A DNA stretch of 64,000 bases from Xenoacremonium recifei (lineage: Eukaryota > Ascomycota > Sordariomycetes > Hypocreales > Nectriaceae), in NCBI GenBank assembly GCA_012184525.1, contig WOFQ01000030.1:62001-126000 (forward strand), given 5' to 3'. The position numbers and the translations under genes are program-made. The stretch's first letter is position 1. Each line of letters opens with the position of its first letter. Under the pieces are notes generated by a model, which was given only the letters and a program-made list of their open reading frames with translations, made no database searches and was not told where the DNA came from. Shown in pieces: positions 45,018 to 57,245 of this stretch.

Positions 45018-45951
45018 ATTCTGCAGTTAGATATCTTTGATAGAGAAGTCAGATTTCCCGTTTATTGGTCAAGGGCGTTGGCCCGACTGGTGATTGAACT
45101 TCGGCCTCATTGGCAGACTGGGAGCAACACTAAGGTAGATATTAATGTGTATCTGGGTCCAATTAATGAAGAATAATGTCTTGGATTGTGAATTTATATA
45201 CCGGATGAGTTAGTAAAAAGTACCATTAATGCTGAAATGGCAAGGCTCCCTGCCGAATTTCCAATAAAAACCTTCAGCTTAGACAGGAATCTTCACCGGA
45301 ACATCCTACTTTCTTTGCTTCTCTGCAGCTGGCTCAAAAGTCGGGAATACTTTTAGGTACAGAACAATTTGGCATTTACTTCAGTCCAAGATGATGAGAC
45401 AAACTTAAACTCACGATAGCGATATTATTGCAAAGTTAGTCACAGATGAGCTTGACCACACACTCCAAAGACTTTCGCTCTACCAGGTACTGGCCAAGTC
45501 TTGTCAAATAGGCCACAAAGAGCTGCCGATATCAAGATAAATGGCAAATTAGAGGACCGTGTCAATCTTTCTATCAGACCATCTTTCTGTCATCGACCCG
45601 CTATAAGTGACGATTTCGTTCTTACCCTGTCAAGACGAACAGCCAACATGGATGAGACTCTGGAAAGAGCGATAGAGTTCTAGATGCCAGAAAACGACGT
45701 CAATGCACCACTGGCAAAGAGATCCCAAGGCCATGCACTACTGCGTCGGATGAGAAGCGAGGGCCGACGGTGTGTTAGTTAATGAATCGTATGTTGTTTC
45801 ACTGTTGTTCGTTCATACCAAATTGAAGAAATGCTAACTCCGCTGTTTATGATAAAGTCTATTTCACACCAGGCTAAATAGTTTTGACAAAGATAGTTGA
45901 ATTTAATACTTCTGAATAAAAAATGGAAGAGTTCGCAGTTTTTGAGTAAAG
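45018..45951. other. Spacer between convergent genes
   Basis: About 930 bp lie between the laccase and the 2OG oxygenase stop codons. A 60-codon plus-strand frame at 45501-45683 is not recognised. No repeats are evident. Confidence 0.35.
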
Positions 45952-47145
45952 CTAAGTTGGTAAGAGGACCTTTACACCCTGATAGATAGCTTCGCGATGC
46001 TTCACTCCGTCGACCAATTTCAGAGTTCCATATCTCTCTTGGGGTGGCCGGAGGTTTCGCGTCGCAATCTGTAACTCCCTGAATTGTTTACTCGTTGGCA
46101 AAGGCGAGCCACTATCGATGAGTCTCTTGAAGTCTGTGAAAACCCCCTTAGTATCGAGGTTAAATCCTTCCCTTTGTAGCAATTTGGACTCTTCAATTGG
46201 CTTCAACACTATATCTTGGGGGGTATTGAACAACACAAGAAGGAGCCTCTCGAGATGTTGCTGGTCTTCGGGTGGCTCAGTGACTTTGTGGAGGGTGGCT
46301 TTGAACTGCCCACCTGAAACTATCTCAAGGGCGTCTCCTATGTTGATAACAAGAGCTCCAGGATTATACTTTACGTACTTCCATTGGCCGTCTCTGTTAG
46401 GGGATGTCTGTAGAGCCGTAATTGGAACACTGAACAGCATCGTAGTGGTGCCATAATCTGTATGACCTCCTAGACGCTCGCCGTCCATGCGAGACTTGGC
46501 CTCAGATCCCTTCTCCAAGGGAAGATACATCATGTGGCGAAGGTAGCCCATACCTGTTGGTCCGCCGTGGCTCTGAATGTTGTCCCAAATGAAGTCATCC
46601 GGAAGCTCAAGAACTCGACTCAAGAGTCTCATCAAACGACGATTGACACTTTGGGTCAGATATGTACTGAATGCCTCAATCTCATCCATAAATGGTCGGA
46701 TGCATGCAGGAACTCTTTCAGGGTTCCCAAACTCTTCGGCGTAGAAGTTGAAGTGCTCGATTCCGTCGAACATTCCAGCTCCTTCCTTCCAGCCGCGTCG
46801 ACCCTTCCATCCTGCGAAGTGACCAGATTCGGGATGCAATTTGAGTCTCTGTTTTTCTTCTTCTGTGATATTCGCGTGTAGGTATTTTGCCAGTGCAAAC
46901 TGGCGATGAACGTCTTTCAAGGAAATTCCATAGTTAACCAAGTATATGAAACCATCTTCCTTGATGGCACGCTTCGTTGTCTCAACAATCTCGTTGACTA
47001 CTGAAGGATCCTCACTATCAAGTTTCGAGAGATCGATCTCTCGTAAATCAGCCCATTCGATGACCAACTTTGTAGGCTCCGGTGGGACCCAAGGAGGTAC
47101 ACTTGGCTTGTTTTCATAAGTAGGGGAGACGAAAGGTGCCGCCAT
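45952..47145 (-). CDS. 2-oxoglutarate/Fe(II) oxygenase, isopenicillin-N-synthase-like
   Basis: This is a single exon of 397 aa. The ATG at 47145 (ACAATGG) is preferred because the extra upstream frame begins with GTG. The DIOX_N region (about 28-150) contains EDGFIYLVNYGI. The catalytic core has GGHTDYGT with His228 and Asp230, and TLHKV with His286. ERLLLVLF supplies the Arg that contacts 2-oxoglutarate. Sequence and length fit the plant/fungal IPNS-like superfamily, many of whose members act on secondary metabolites or plant compounds. The actual substrate cannot be inferred. It is divergent from a DAL5-type permease with a 767-bp spacer, so import followed by oxidation of the same compound is plausible. 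Confidence 0.9.
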   Translation of the reverse strand: MAAPFVSPTYENKPSVPPWVPPEPTKLVIEWADLREIDLSKLDSEDPSVVNEIVETTKRAIKEDGFIYLVNYGISLKDVHRQFALAKYLHANITEEEKQRLKLHPESGHFAGWKGRRGWKEGAGMFDGIEHFNFYAEEFGNPERVPACIRPFMDEIEAFSTYLTQSVNRRLMRLLSRVLELPDDFIWDNIQSHGGPTGMGYLRHMMYLPLEKGSEAKSRMDGERLGGHTDYGTTTMLFSVPITALQTSPNRDGQWKYVKYNPGALVINIGDALEIVSGGQFKATLHKVTEPPEDQQHLERLLLVLFNTPQDIVLKPIEESKLLQREGFNLDTKGVFTDFKRLIDSGSPLPTSKQFRELQIATRNLRPPQERYGTLKLVDGVKHREAIYQGVKVLLPT

Positions 47146-47912
47146 TGTGGATGGTGACGATATGTTTTCTAGTGTCACGAGGCACGGAGGCTTTCTTGGT
47201 CGTATTTACTATGTCATTTATGGTTGCATATCTGAAGGGCCTTGGAAGGCACATAACACTGAGATGGACTGAATGAGCTTCGGGATGGACCCTATCAGTG
47301 ATCATCGATCGAGACGGGCTACAGCCGAGAGCAACTATGCCAATGTTGCCATTTCGATCTTATCAGCTGTCTGGGACCCAAAAGAGGGCCAATCAAACTA
47401 CAGTAATCTGAGAGCCTGACCAAAACTGTCGTTGGTTGAGCTTTTACAACGTAGGCGGATATCACCCGAGAAACCGGTCAGAGGATTGGTAATGCTTAAG
47501 TTGACTGTCTTATCGTGGCGCTAGTCACCACCTCATACGGGAATAATATTGGTACCGCCTGGAAGGAGCATCGGTTGCTACCTCACTAGTTGAAAACAAG
47601 ACAGAGCTCGCCTTATCAGGTTATACTCTCACTAGAAGACCGGGGGAGGCAAGAGATAAGACAACTTCGAGATAGGCCGGCCTTCCGAGACAACTTTCGT
47701 TCAGTTTTCCGCCATGGCGCTCATTCCGGAGTGATTCTAACTGGTTAGTGACGGCCGTCTCGTTCATCAACCTTTCTATCTGTGGAAGTGAATATAAGTA
47801 ACGATTAATGACACTTTCGAAAGCCTTGGCAGGCAGGAATCGACTAGGAAGTAGAGTAGACTTATACTATCAGCCAGAGCCTTATTCTAAAGGCAGTTTG
47901 CTATGATAAGCC
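47146..47912. promoter_or_regulatory. Shared divergent promoter region (2OG oxygenase / permease)
   Basis: The 767-bp spacer contains several GATAA/TTATC elements (about 47359-47363, 47510-47514, 47610-47614 and 47655-47659) and a CCGAGAAACCGG patch near 47466-47477. GATA sites are bound by nitrogen regulators in fungi. Functional use is inferred. Confidence 0.35.
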
Positions 47913-49435
47913 ATGGAGTTCAGCCAAGAAAAGACTACACAGCAAGACGTGGCGACTCCCACTATCGAAAATGAAGCACTGGAGGATAATGAGATTGGAA
48001 CAATAGAAGAGTTCTGTGATCCTGAGAGAGAGAAAAAAGTGGTCGCCAAAATTGACCTCTGCCTAATGACATTATTTGGGGCTTTGTATTTGATGAGTTT
48101 CCTGGGTACGTCCTCGACCAGTAAAATAATTTCCCATGCTAATTCAGGAGTAAAGATCGAGCGAATATAGGGAACGCTAATCTCACTGGCTTCAGTGATG
48201 ACCTTGGTCTTGTCGAAAACCAGTTCGGTGCAGCAGTCTCCCTGGTCTATGCCACCTATGTGATCTTCGAACCGATTTGGGCAGTTCTACTCAAAGTATT
48301 GACACCAAAATATGTCATGACATGTTCAACCTTATCATGGGCTGCTTTAACCATTGGAACAGCCTTTGTCAAGAACTTTCAACAGCTCGCTGCTGTCAGA
48401 GTCCTGCTTGGCATCGCCGAAGCCGCTGTTTCCCCATGCATCACAATGTACATCACGATGGTGTATAAACGTGAAGAATATGCTACACGGAAGAGCTATG
48501 TTTCTATTGCAGCTGCAATCTCGGGCGCATTCGGTGGACTGATGGCTTTTGGCTTAACCCAAATAAGCTCAGGTAATATTCACGGCTGGCAATGGATGTA
48601 CATTGCTGAGGGTTTGATATCATTCATCCTCACCCCGATAACTTTCTTCTGGTTACCAAATTCGATAGCAGAAGCTAGATGGTTAACAAAAGAGGAGAAG
48701 TTAATCGTCACTCAAAGACTCCAAAACAACAGAGGGGCTTACAATCAAGAAGAAGAATTCTCATGGGCTGAGGTTAGGCGAGCTCTTAAAGATTGGAAGA
48801 TATATGTTCAAGGAGCGAGCCACTTTGGGATAATAACGACACTGTATGCGATCACCACCTTTATGCCTAAGATTATCCACGGGATGGGGTTTTCGAGCAC
48901 AGTTGAGGCTCAGCTTCTCACAGTCCCGGTGTATTTTCTCGCTGGGTTGTCATATTATATTCTCGCTCGGCTTTCGGACCGCACAAGAAACAGCTCGAAC
49001 TTCCTCATGATAAGTCTCATTCTTGTTTTAATCGGATATATCATCTTGATTGCTGCAGGAAGCGCTGCAGCACGTTATTTCGGAGTTTTCGTTCTGGCAG
49101 CAGGTGTTTGGGGTACTTCAGCATTGAACGTTGTGTGGTGCACCACAATGCATGCTGGGTATTTTAAACGTGCTGTGGCGAGTGGTTTTATCCAACTTGT
49201 CGGGAACTCATCAGGGGCGGCGATAGGGTTTATTTTCACTACTGAGTCATCACCAAGGTACTTGAAGGGTATGTGGTTTGCCCTTGGTATGACATTAATG
49301 TCCATAGGCTGCACGGTTGTTCTGAGTTGGTCTCTAAGAAGGGAGAATGCCAGGAAACGACAAATGATTGCGGACGGATGTCAGAACCAACCGGACCTAG
49401 GAGATAGAAACCCACATTTTCTATTCTTTCCTTAG
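47913..49435 (+). CDS. MFS anion:cation symporter (DAL5/TNA1-type permease)
   Basis: Two exons (47913-48105, 48156-49435) give 490 aa. Splicing at GTACGT and GTAAAG restores the canonical FLDRANIGNANLTGFSDDLGL, which confirms the boundary. The head is acidic (DNEIGTIEEFCDPERE). Further family marks are GIAEAAVSPCITMYITM in TM4 and GWQWMYIAEGLISF in TM6, followed by ITFFWLPNSIAEARWL. The second half has AGVWGTSALNVVWCTTMHAG, followed by KRAVASGFIQLVGNSSGA. Relatives import allantoate, nicotinate, biotin or dipeptides. It is paired head to head with the IPNS-like oxygenase. A plasma-membrane location is expected. Confidence 0.92.
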
Positions 49436-50452
49436 ACTGAGGTCCGATATTTCCCTGGTTCAGTCGACTACGATATTCAGAATTCCTTATAATAGGGCGT
49501 TAATGAGGGACATGTGTTTTGATTTATCTGACTAGAAAAACCCTAGTGTCATTTTGACTGATACTATGAGGCATCGAAGACAAGAGCTATTGGGGAAGAA
49601 GAAAGAGGAGAAATATGACTTATATGCCCGGTGGAAGGTGGTCTGCAACTTGCCGCTCAAGAAGGATCCATCTGTACCATGAGAAAACTCCAATGAGGCT
49701 GGAGTGTAGGGGTGGACTCCAGAACAGTCTAAATTAACTATTCTACCTCCACAGGACAGGATTATCTCGCCAGTGGCTGCTTTGAATTGGCATCGTTGCT
49801 CAATAGCTAACCTTGAGCATTTTACGTGGGCAGAGATTGTAGCGAAGCGAGCAATGCCATAATCGTCACGTAGTCCGTATTTGTAACTCCGAAGGCCCCT
49901 TTCCACAAAATACAACGTAGTTTATAGAATTCGTCGCGAAAAACACAGGGGCTGCTATTGTTGATAGGCGGCGTCCGGTGTTCTATGACATCCTGGTATC
50001 CATGTACACGTGGGCAACCCATCTAGCTTGGCGCGTTGCGATGATTGAAAGACCGTGCTTTTATACGACTATAATTGGGTCTGCAAAGATGAGAAGCGGA
50101 GCGATTTTCGGCATCAAGCTTCATCGCTGGACGATTCATTGGTTTCGCAGCAGCTGGGTTTGTTATTTGTCATACGGATCGCTCCGTTATCTCTACGAGG
50201 TGTCTCGGGATGACTGTTCCTTCGGAAGAAAGCCGAGGTGGACACGTGAAACGATAAGCGATAAGCTGAAGAGAACTCTTCAACGTGTAGATAAACCCAG
50301 GAATGTCTCTATGATCCATGATGCACCTGCTGCACCCTTGGATTGTTGATGACGGAGGAAGGATTAAACAACAATACAAAGAGGGGGCTCTAAGTACGCT
50401 AATCTCACCTGTTTATCAGTCAGACGATAAAATCAGCAACTCTGAATTCACG
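49436..50452. other. Intergenic spacer, about 1 kb
   Basis: Frames of 127 aa (-, 49532-49915) and 123 aa (+, 49978-50349) occur but lack recognisable domains. No RNA or repeat is supported. Confidence 0.35.
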
Positions 50453-51398
50453 ATGAGTTTCGGAAAGCTCTATTGGTACCCTAAGGCCCCGCGGGCTACA
50501 ATGTGTCTCTACATCGCCGAATTAAACAAGTAAGTAGTCGGCGGTCATCGCATGGTAAACTTACTGAAGCTGGCGGGCTGACCTCACCCAGGCTCGATGT
50601 TGAGTATATCGAGACATGGCCTATAAAAGTTAACCCCAGCAAAGGTGGCGTCGGTGAGGAATACCTGACCAAGTTCCCTCCTGGCAAAGTCCCAGCACTG
50701 GAGCGACCCAATGGATTCAGATTATTTGAGTGCATTCCCGTAGCCATTTATCGTAAGACCACCCCGATCTTAAACAATTAGGAAGCCACTTACGAAGCAA
50801 CCAGTTGCTAAGCAAGACCCCAATACGACATTGTTAGGCTCCTGCCTCGAGGAGGAAGTTACCATCCTTCAGTGCGTATAGGTCGTCCCCTGACCCTCTC
50901 TTATGCAATGAACTAATGGGACGCGGAAAAGATGGGCTTCGTTTGCAAACAGTGAGCTGTTGCCGCCAATTATGGCATGGATCAACCCTGTCACTGGGAA
51001 AGCACCCTCTTCTCCGAAAATTCTTGCCAAAGTAGAGCAGAATAGCGAGACCCTGGTTTCTGTTGTGGAGAAGGCTCTTATTGGGCGCAAATTCCTTGTT
51101 TCTGACTACCTGACACTGGCAGACCTTTTCGTGGTAGCAGCTATAAGTCGAGGTTACCAATTCGTAAGTGTTTCCCCAAAAGCTCTCTCACATAAGGAAA
51201 AAGGCCCAACCGATGGCTGTTGTCGAAAGTGAACGCACACCGATGCAGATTATACTCACAACAACTCAGGTCTTCACGAAGAAGTGGACAGTTGCCCATC
51301 CAGCCATTCACGAATGGTGGATGAGACTGAAAAGCGACGAAATTTGGAAGAAGGTAGATGGGGAGCCTGTTATTCTGGACGATCCCAAGGATTCATGA
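50453..51398 (+). CDS. EF1B-gamma-type glutathione S-transferase
   Basis: Five exons (50453-50529, 50592-50752, 50805-50871, 50932-51163, 51270-51398) keep phase and give 221 aa. The N-terminal thioredoxin-like half reads KLYWYPKAPRATMCLYIAEL, then GEEYLTKFPPGKVPALE with the cis-Pro. FECIPVAIYLAKQDPNTTLLG crosses an intron. The helical half has ILQWASFANSELLPPIMAW and the fold-stabilising SDYLTLADL box. The order matches the GST part of elongation factor 1B gamma, but the EF1G C-terminal domain is missing. So this is a stand-alone GST rather than a translation factor. Such proteins occur in fungal detoxification or biosynthetic loci. It is convergent with the 5-oxoprolinase gene, an enzyme of the gamma-glutamyl cycle, a suggestive link to glutathione turnover. 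Confidence 0.9.
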
Positions 51399-51791
51399 CT
51401 TGAATTGCTAGGTAATGCCATCAAGGACGAATCATCTTTTCCGGCCGAAGCTGGATAAAATAAAACTTTAATTTCCTGTAAATCTTGTGTATGGAACCTT
51501 CCCGTTGCCTCGGAAGGCTATCATATAGGACATTGAAGGTGTTTTTCTCATAGCGTGTGTGTAATATTGAAGGTTATGTCGCATCAAACAGTGTTTGTCA
51601 ACGCTCGCGAGACCAACTCCAACAACCTTAGTAGTAGAGCGAGGGGTTTTGCTTCTGAAGCCTTTTCCTAAAACATTAATTATTTTCAACTTTGAGCTTC
51701 TGCTATCTCCGTGACCAGATATTTTAGGCAATGAACATTCCACATACTGCTTACTGCCTTTCCGTCAACAGCAGAAGGAACAATCTATCTA
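51399..51791. other. Spacer between convergent genes
   Basis: About 390 bp hold the 3' regions of the GST and oxoprolinase genes. A direct run of AT-rich sequence near 51460-51475 may serve polyadenylation. No gene is seen. Confidence 0.35.
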
Positions 51792-54700
51792 TCATGCGTC
51801 TTTTTGGGTAGCCAGGTAGTTGTAATAGCTCCCTGCAGCCCTTGCAACGAAAACCTGTGTTTGCGGTTGCATTGAAACTGCTCCAGTTTCGGCGTCGGCA
51901 TTTGTATCCTCAACGCTACCCCAAGCACCTCCGCCAGGCGTGTGAATAACACACCTGTCACCAGCTGCCATGTCGACCTGACCTCTTGGGCCAATATTCA
52001 ACCAGGTAAACTCACCATTCTCTCCCCTCTGGACCCAGTAATTAGCGCCTGGTTGGCCAGGTTCGCCTCCACACATTCCATATGGTCGATGTACCCTTCT
52101 TTCCGTTACCAAATTGAACATGAGAGGCACCCTACACTCGAAATCACGGACAATCCCGCACCCCCCGTTCCATCTCCCCTTACCACCGCTTCCCTCCCGG
52201 ATAGAGAACTCCCTTATAACTACAGGGAACCTTTTCTCTATCAACTCCACGTCCGTGGTACGTGTGTTTGTCATATGGACTTGCACTCCACTGGCCCCGT
52301 GCCAACCTGGCCCTGCACCGGAACCACCCGCCATCGTTTCTCCGTATTGATAGACAAGTTTTGGCAGGGGCTGACCTGGAATTATAGGGCCAGCGCGACC
52401 AAAGAATCCAAAACAATTCATACACCCCTGAGAAGCAGCCGCAGCTTCGAAAGCCTTCAATAGCAAGTCGGCGAGTCGTTGCGATGTTTGGGTGTTGCCC
52501 GCACACACAGCACGATCAGGCGAGGGGTTGAGGAATGTCTTCTTTGGAATGATGATCTTAGTCGGTGCAAGACAACCTTGATTGAGAGGTATGTCAGAGC
52601 CAATCAGCAGTCGAAGGATATAGATGAGGGCAGAGTAGGTGATAGCTGGCGGAGCATTCATATTCGAGTTCATCTCGCAGGTCGTTCCTGTGAAGTCGAA
52701 AATGCCGAACCCTGTTTCGTCAATATCGATCTTGACTCGCATTATAGACCCGTTATCCATATAGTCTTCTGCGTTCAGAGACACCCCTGGGCCAAACTTC
52801 TCCCGCACTCCCTTCAAGTACTCTCTGACACACAGCTCTGCATTTTTCTGGATCTGGCCCATGTAGAACTGGACTACAGATTGACCATACTCTTCCATCA
52901 GCGCTTCAATCAAGAGGCGACCTTTGTTGTTCGCCGCAATTTGGGCTTGAAGATCCGATATATTCTCAGCAGGTCTGCGCGCAGATGCGCAACCAGGAAA
53001 ATCACCAGGCTTTCGAAGTATTTCGCGGATACCCTCTTCGTCAAACTTGTTGTTTCGTACCAAGAAGAAGGACCTAATGGCTGCCCCCTCATGCCAAAGA
53101 CTCGTGGATGCGGGATTCATTGACGTTCCTCCGAGACCGCCAATATCCGAATGATGACCTCGAGATGCAGTAAAAAAGCAAATATTTTGGCCGGCCTTGT
53201 CAAAAACAGGTGTTATCACTGTAATATCTGGCAAATGCGTCCCTCCAGCCTCTGTGGCGTCTTAGTGAGATTTGCTTTGTCTAGTTTTGTTAAGTGAAGC
53301 AAGACGTACCTGGATGATTGGAAACGAGCACGTCTCCGGGCCGCAATCCATTGCCGTGTATCTCTTGCTGGTATTTCACTGCATAACTCATACTTCCTAG
53401 ATGAACTGGAACATGAGGGGCATTAGCAACGAGCTCGCCATCTGCCCCAAAGATTGCACATGAATAGTCGAGCCTCTCTTTGATGTTCAATGACAGACTC
53501 GTTCTTTGTAGCGTGCGACCCATCTGCTCTGCAATTCCCATAAAACGGTGACTGAAAACTGACAACTTGATTGGATCCACGATCTGCGTTTGCTCGGTCT
53601 CTGTCACAACGGATCTATGGTCGGGAAGGTCGATTATAACGTGGGAAGTGAGAATGCCCGCTTGTGCCGACGGCACGATGACAATCGTTTGAGTGTTGTC
53701 GATAATTAATGCTGGTCCTGATATACGATCGCCAAGATGGAGATTATCAAGCAAGTAGACTGGCGTCATTACAAAGCCAGTCGAGGCAAAATACACTTTT
53801 GACTAGGTGAGAGTAAGCATTTAAATGAATTGAGATATAAGGGACCGGGGGACAAACCAGCTGGGCAGCATCAGCGGATTTTACTTCTTGAAAGTCTTGA
53901 ATGGATGCCAGCTCCTCCACAAGGATATCCCCGTCATTCACAACCTCGCCACTTGCTCCAATGCCTCTGACACGGACGTCATCCACGAGGACGTCCCTGT
54001 CAGCAGGAAAGACGAATGAAAGCTCCCTGAGATGCTCCCTTTCGAAGGCGGCACGATAGTCTCCATCTTCGGGTTCTAGAATCATTAGTTGTGTCTCCGT
54101 ACCTCTGTACCTCAAGTGTAGATATAGTTCGTATTTGACATCTTTTATATCGATACCCTGCTGCAAGAGGCCTTGTTTCACTCTTTCTTTCAGGACTCTG
54201 TGGATTTCCTGCAGTCGGGGTAAAGAGTCCAATGAGAGGACTTCACTGCTAGGTTCCTGAGCTTCTTGTACAACTTCAGCAAGGGCCATTCCGTAGGCTG
54301 ACAAAATACTTGACAGCTTATGGATAATAACCCTCTTGATGTTCAGTTTCGTTGCTAGCTCGCAGGCATGTTGGCCACCGGCGCCTCCAAAAACAGCTAG
54401 ATGATGCTCTCCTGTCTCAAAGCCCCTTGCCTCCGTGATGGCTCGTATAGGACGTGACATTGACTCGTTTGCTATATCAATGAATCCGCTAGCAACCTCT
54501 TCAGGGGTCATTGACTTTTTGCTATCAGAATTAATAACATTTGCTAGAGCTTCAAATTTCTCAGCAACAATTTCTGTGTCCAAAGGCATATCTTCAGTTG
54601 GGCCGAAAATTGCGGGAAAGTACTTCGGGATGAGCCGACCAAGGTACAGATTTGCGTCTGTTACGGTTAAAGGACCACCTTTTCGGTATGAAGCTGGCCC

Positions 54701-56072
54701 TGGGTGAGCACCGGCACTTTGTGGCCCGGCCTGAAACAAACCGCTCTTCCAAGAGAGGATGCTCCCTCCACCAGCAGCAACAGTATTTATATCCAACTGG
54801 GGGCTCTGGATAACAACTCCAGCAGTTGTAGTCTCAAAAACGTGATCAAAGGAGCCTCCGAATCGACTTACGTCAGTTGACGTGCCTGCGCTGTGTCATT
54901 GTTTTGCGGCTGTGAGGCAAGAGAAGTTTTGCTTACCACCCATGTCAAAGCCAACTAACGGTGTCTTCCCGTCATATGAAGTTCGTGCAAAGCCCACAAC
55001 ACCTCCAGCGGGCCCACTTAGAATGCCTCTCAATCCACTGAAAGTACTGTGTTTTACGAGACCACCATCACTCTGCATGAACTCGCATTTAACATCTTCA
55101 AGATTACCCCCCTCGAAGCCCTTGGCAAATGTCTCCACATAAGCTTTGATTTCCGGGGTCAGGTATGCATCTGCTGAAGCAGAGCTACCTCGCGCAAGCA
55201 TTCTAATCATCTTTGGCCCAACAGACGAGGATAGAGAGATGTGGTGGAAGCCCATTTCAGTAGCAATTCTGGCCATTTTCTCTTCGTGAGCGGCAAAAAT
55301 ATAGGAGTGTGTAAAACAAATCGCAAGGGAGTCAATGCCGTCTTCCTTGAGCTGCAATAATTTTGCTTTTGCTTCATCAATATCGAGAGGTTTGATGATT
55401 CGGATCATATCACCGGTAGTTCCTCTTACGAGGACGCCTGGAATTTCATCCTTCGGGGTTTTAGGAGGATTAGGATCCTCGGTGAACTCCTCGATAGTGA
55501 CACGCTCATCGATCTCAATTACTTCGTCGTACAGCGTTTCGGGCTTTTTAATTTCTAGATCGAATAGAGAAGGGCGTGCTTGGTTACCGATTTCAATGAG
55601 ATCACGGAACCCTCTCGTCACGACTAATGCATGGCGGGTGCCCTTCCTTTCTAGAAGAGCATTTGTAGCAACTGTTGTTCCCATACGAATGGAATGGATG
55701 TTGTTTTTGGGGAGGGGGGCCGAACGCGGTATTGCCATTCCGGTAGCTTGTTCAAGCACACGTCGAATACCCTCGGAGGGAGCATCGGCATAATTACCAG
55801 GATCAACTGAAAGTAGTTTGAGCACAATATCTGGTCTCCCTGGTACAGAGGCCCAGACGTCCTGTTAAATAATCGTTTGGGTTAGATTGCCATATCACGA
55901 AACTTAAGATGTCAATGGTCCATTTACCGTGAATGTTCCGCCCCTATCTATATACCAGTCACACGATTAAATACGACTTTCAATAATTTATAAAGAGTTC
56001 GGCAAGCTCACCAATTGCTATCTTGATGGACTTTGGATTTTCCTCTAGGGGTTCTATCCTGTGAGGAGCCAT
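51792..56072 (-). CDS. 5-oxoprolinase (ATP-hydrolysing; HyuA/HyuB fusion)
   Basis: Six exons (56072-56012, 55947-55928, 55861-54937, 54885-53858, 53802-53310, 53251-51792) give about 1328 aa, near the size of eukaryotic 5-oxoprolinases. The N-terminal ATPase motif DRGGTFTDVW is assembled from three exons, one only 20 nt long. RMGTTVATNALLER and FMQSDGGL follow, with GLRGILSGPAGG. DMGGTSTDVS spans intron 3. The HyuB half has SNHPEAGGTHLPDITV at the last junction, FTGTTCEMNSNMNAPPA, and a Gly-rich end (CVIHTPGGGAWG). The enzyme opens pyroglutamate to glutamate with ATP in the cytosol; related family members act on hydantoins. The acceptor of exon 6 could alternatively lie 9 nt upstream. Its neighbours suggest local catabolic use rather than only the housekeeping gamma-glutamyl cycle. 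Confidence 0.93.
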
Positions 56073-57245
56073 GTTGATGATTCGAGGGATACGAATACGG
56101 CAAAAGAAAAGAATTCCTCAGAAGAATATCACTATGATAGAGGAGATTGATGCCTCTTCCGGTCTCTGGAAATAGGCTCCAATGTTCTGTTTATGTTATC
56201 AAGACTAACTCCCTACTTACGAAGTGCTGGAGCCATCTTTCTTGCGATGTTAGCTCCTGCCCAGATTATGATTCTTATCGATCAGTGTAAAAGAGATTTA
56301 CCGATAATTCTTTTATTTTTGATAGGATCATGTCCTTGCTCGTCTAGGATCTGCAAATCATTTGACCATATCTGGGCCGAATCCGAAGCTGATTGAATCG
56401 TTTGTCTGAAGGTACATCAGATAAACGGATCGAACTGCCTGAAGAAAAACTGTTATCACTTGTTATCGTACTCCGAAAAAAGAGCTACAGGGAGGGTTTC
56501 GACACAACTGCCGATCCAACTCTAACAGCATTAAGCGAGAAGCAGGTTGCAATTGGTCCCCGTAATAGAGTGGAGGATATTCGCAAGCGAAGAAAGGCTA
56601 GCCCACGGGAAAAGGACCCGACGCATCTAGTTGCCTTCTGAAGCTGCGTTATCTGGACTCTCAGCATGGGGAGGGGCAAAATAGTCCATTTTTACTTTTC
56701 TTATCAAATTACGGAGCACGGAGTTCTAGCTCCAAGTTTTCCCACCCACTGACCCCTTTCGGATATGGCATCGGGCATAAGACGCCTATCTATCGTGTGG
56801 GATAAGTAATTGGAAGATGCCCTTAGCTGGCCGCACTGTCTTTGATCAGTCGAACATCGATCAAGGGCGAAGATACCCCGCAGACGATGGAGGGTTGTAT
56901 CCTACTAGAAGCATACCTAGTGAAAGCAAGGATTCCTTACGGCGAACGAGAGATGCGATTCACGTTGCGTATTAGATCCGATACCATTTAGTGTAGGGAC
57001 TCTAAGCTTGGCATTGCAGTTCTGATGATCAGCCCAACAGTAGTAGATTTTGGACGTCTTATCTCACTGATATCTTGCGTGATTCGATCCTAGCTCAATG
57101 AGGAAACCTCAAAATATATAAACACCGAGGGGCCTAGCCATCTGCTTTTAGCCTGTTGACCACAGAACAGAGTTTTATCAGATATTAGTTGCTGCTCATT
57201 CACTATTGCTTCTGGAAATTCTGGCTTTTTGCCAAAAACAACTTG
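56073..57245. promoter_or_regulatory. Shared divergent promoter region (5-oxoprolinase / permease)
   Basis: The 1.17-kb spacer includes a degenerate ACGGAGCACGGAG repeat near 56712-56724 and a TATA-like AAAATATATAAACACC about 135 bp before the permease start. An 82-codon plus-strand frame (56393-56641) is not recognised. Confidence 0.4.

Noticed and set aside
49532..49915. 127-codon frame on the minus strand
   Set aside because: It has no recognisable domain, a composition typical of spacer sequence, and no clear splice or start context.
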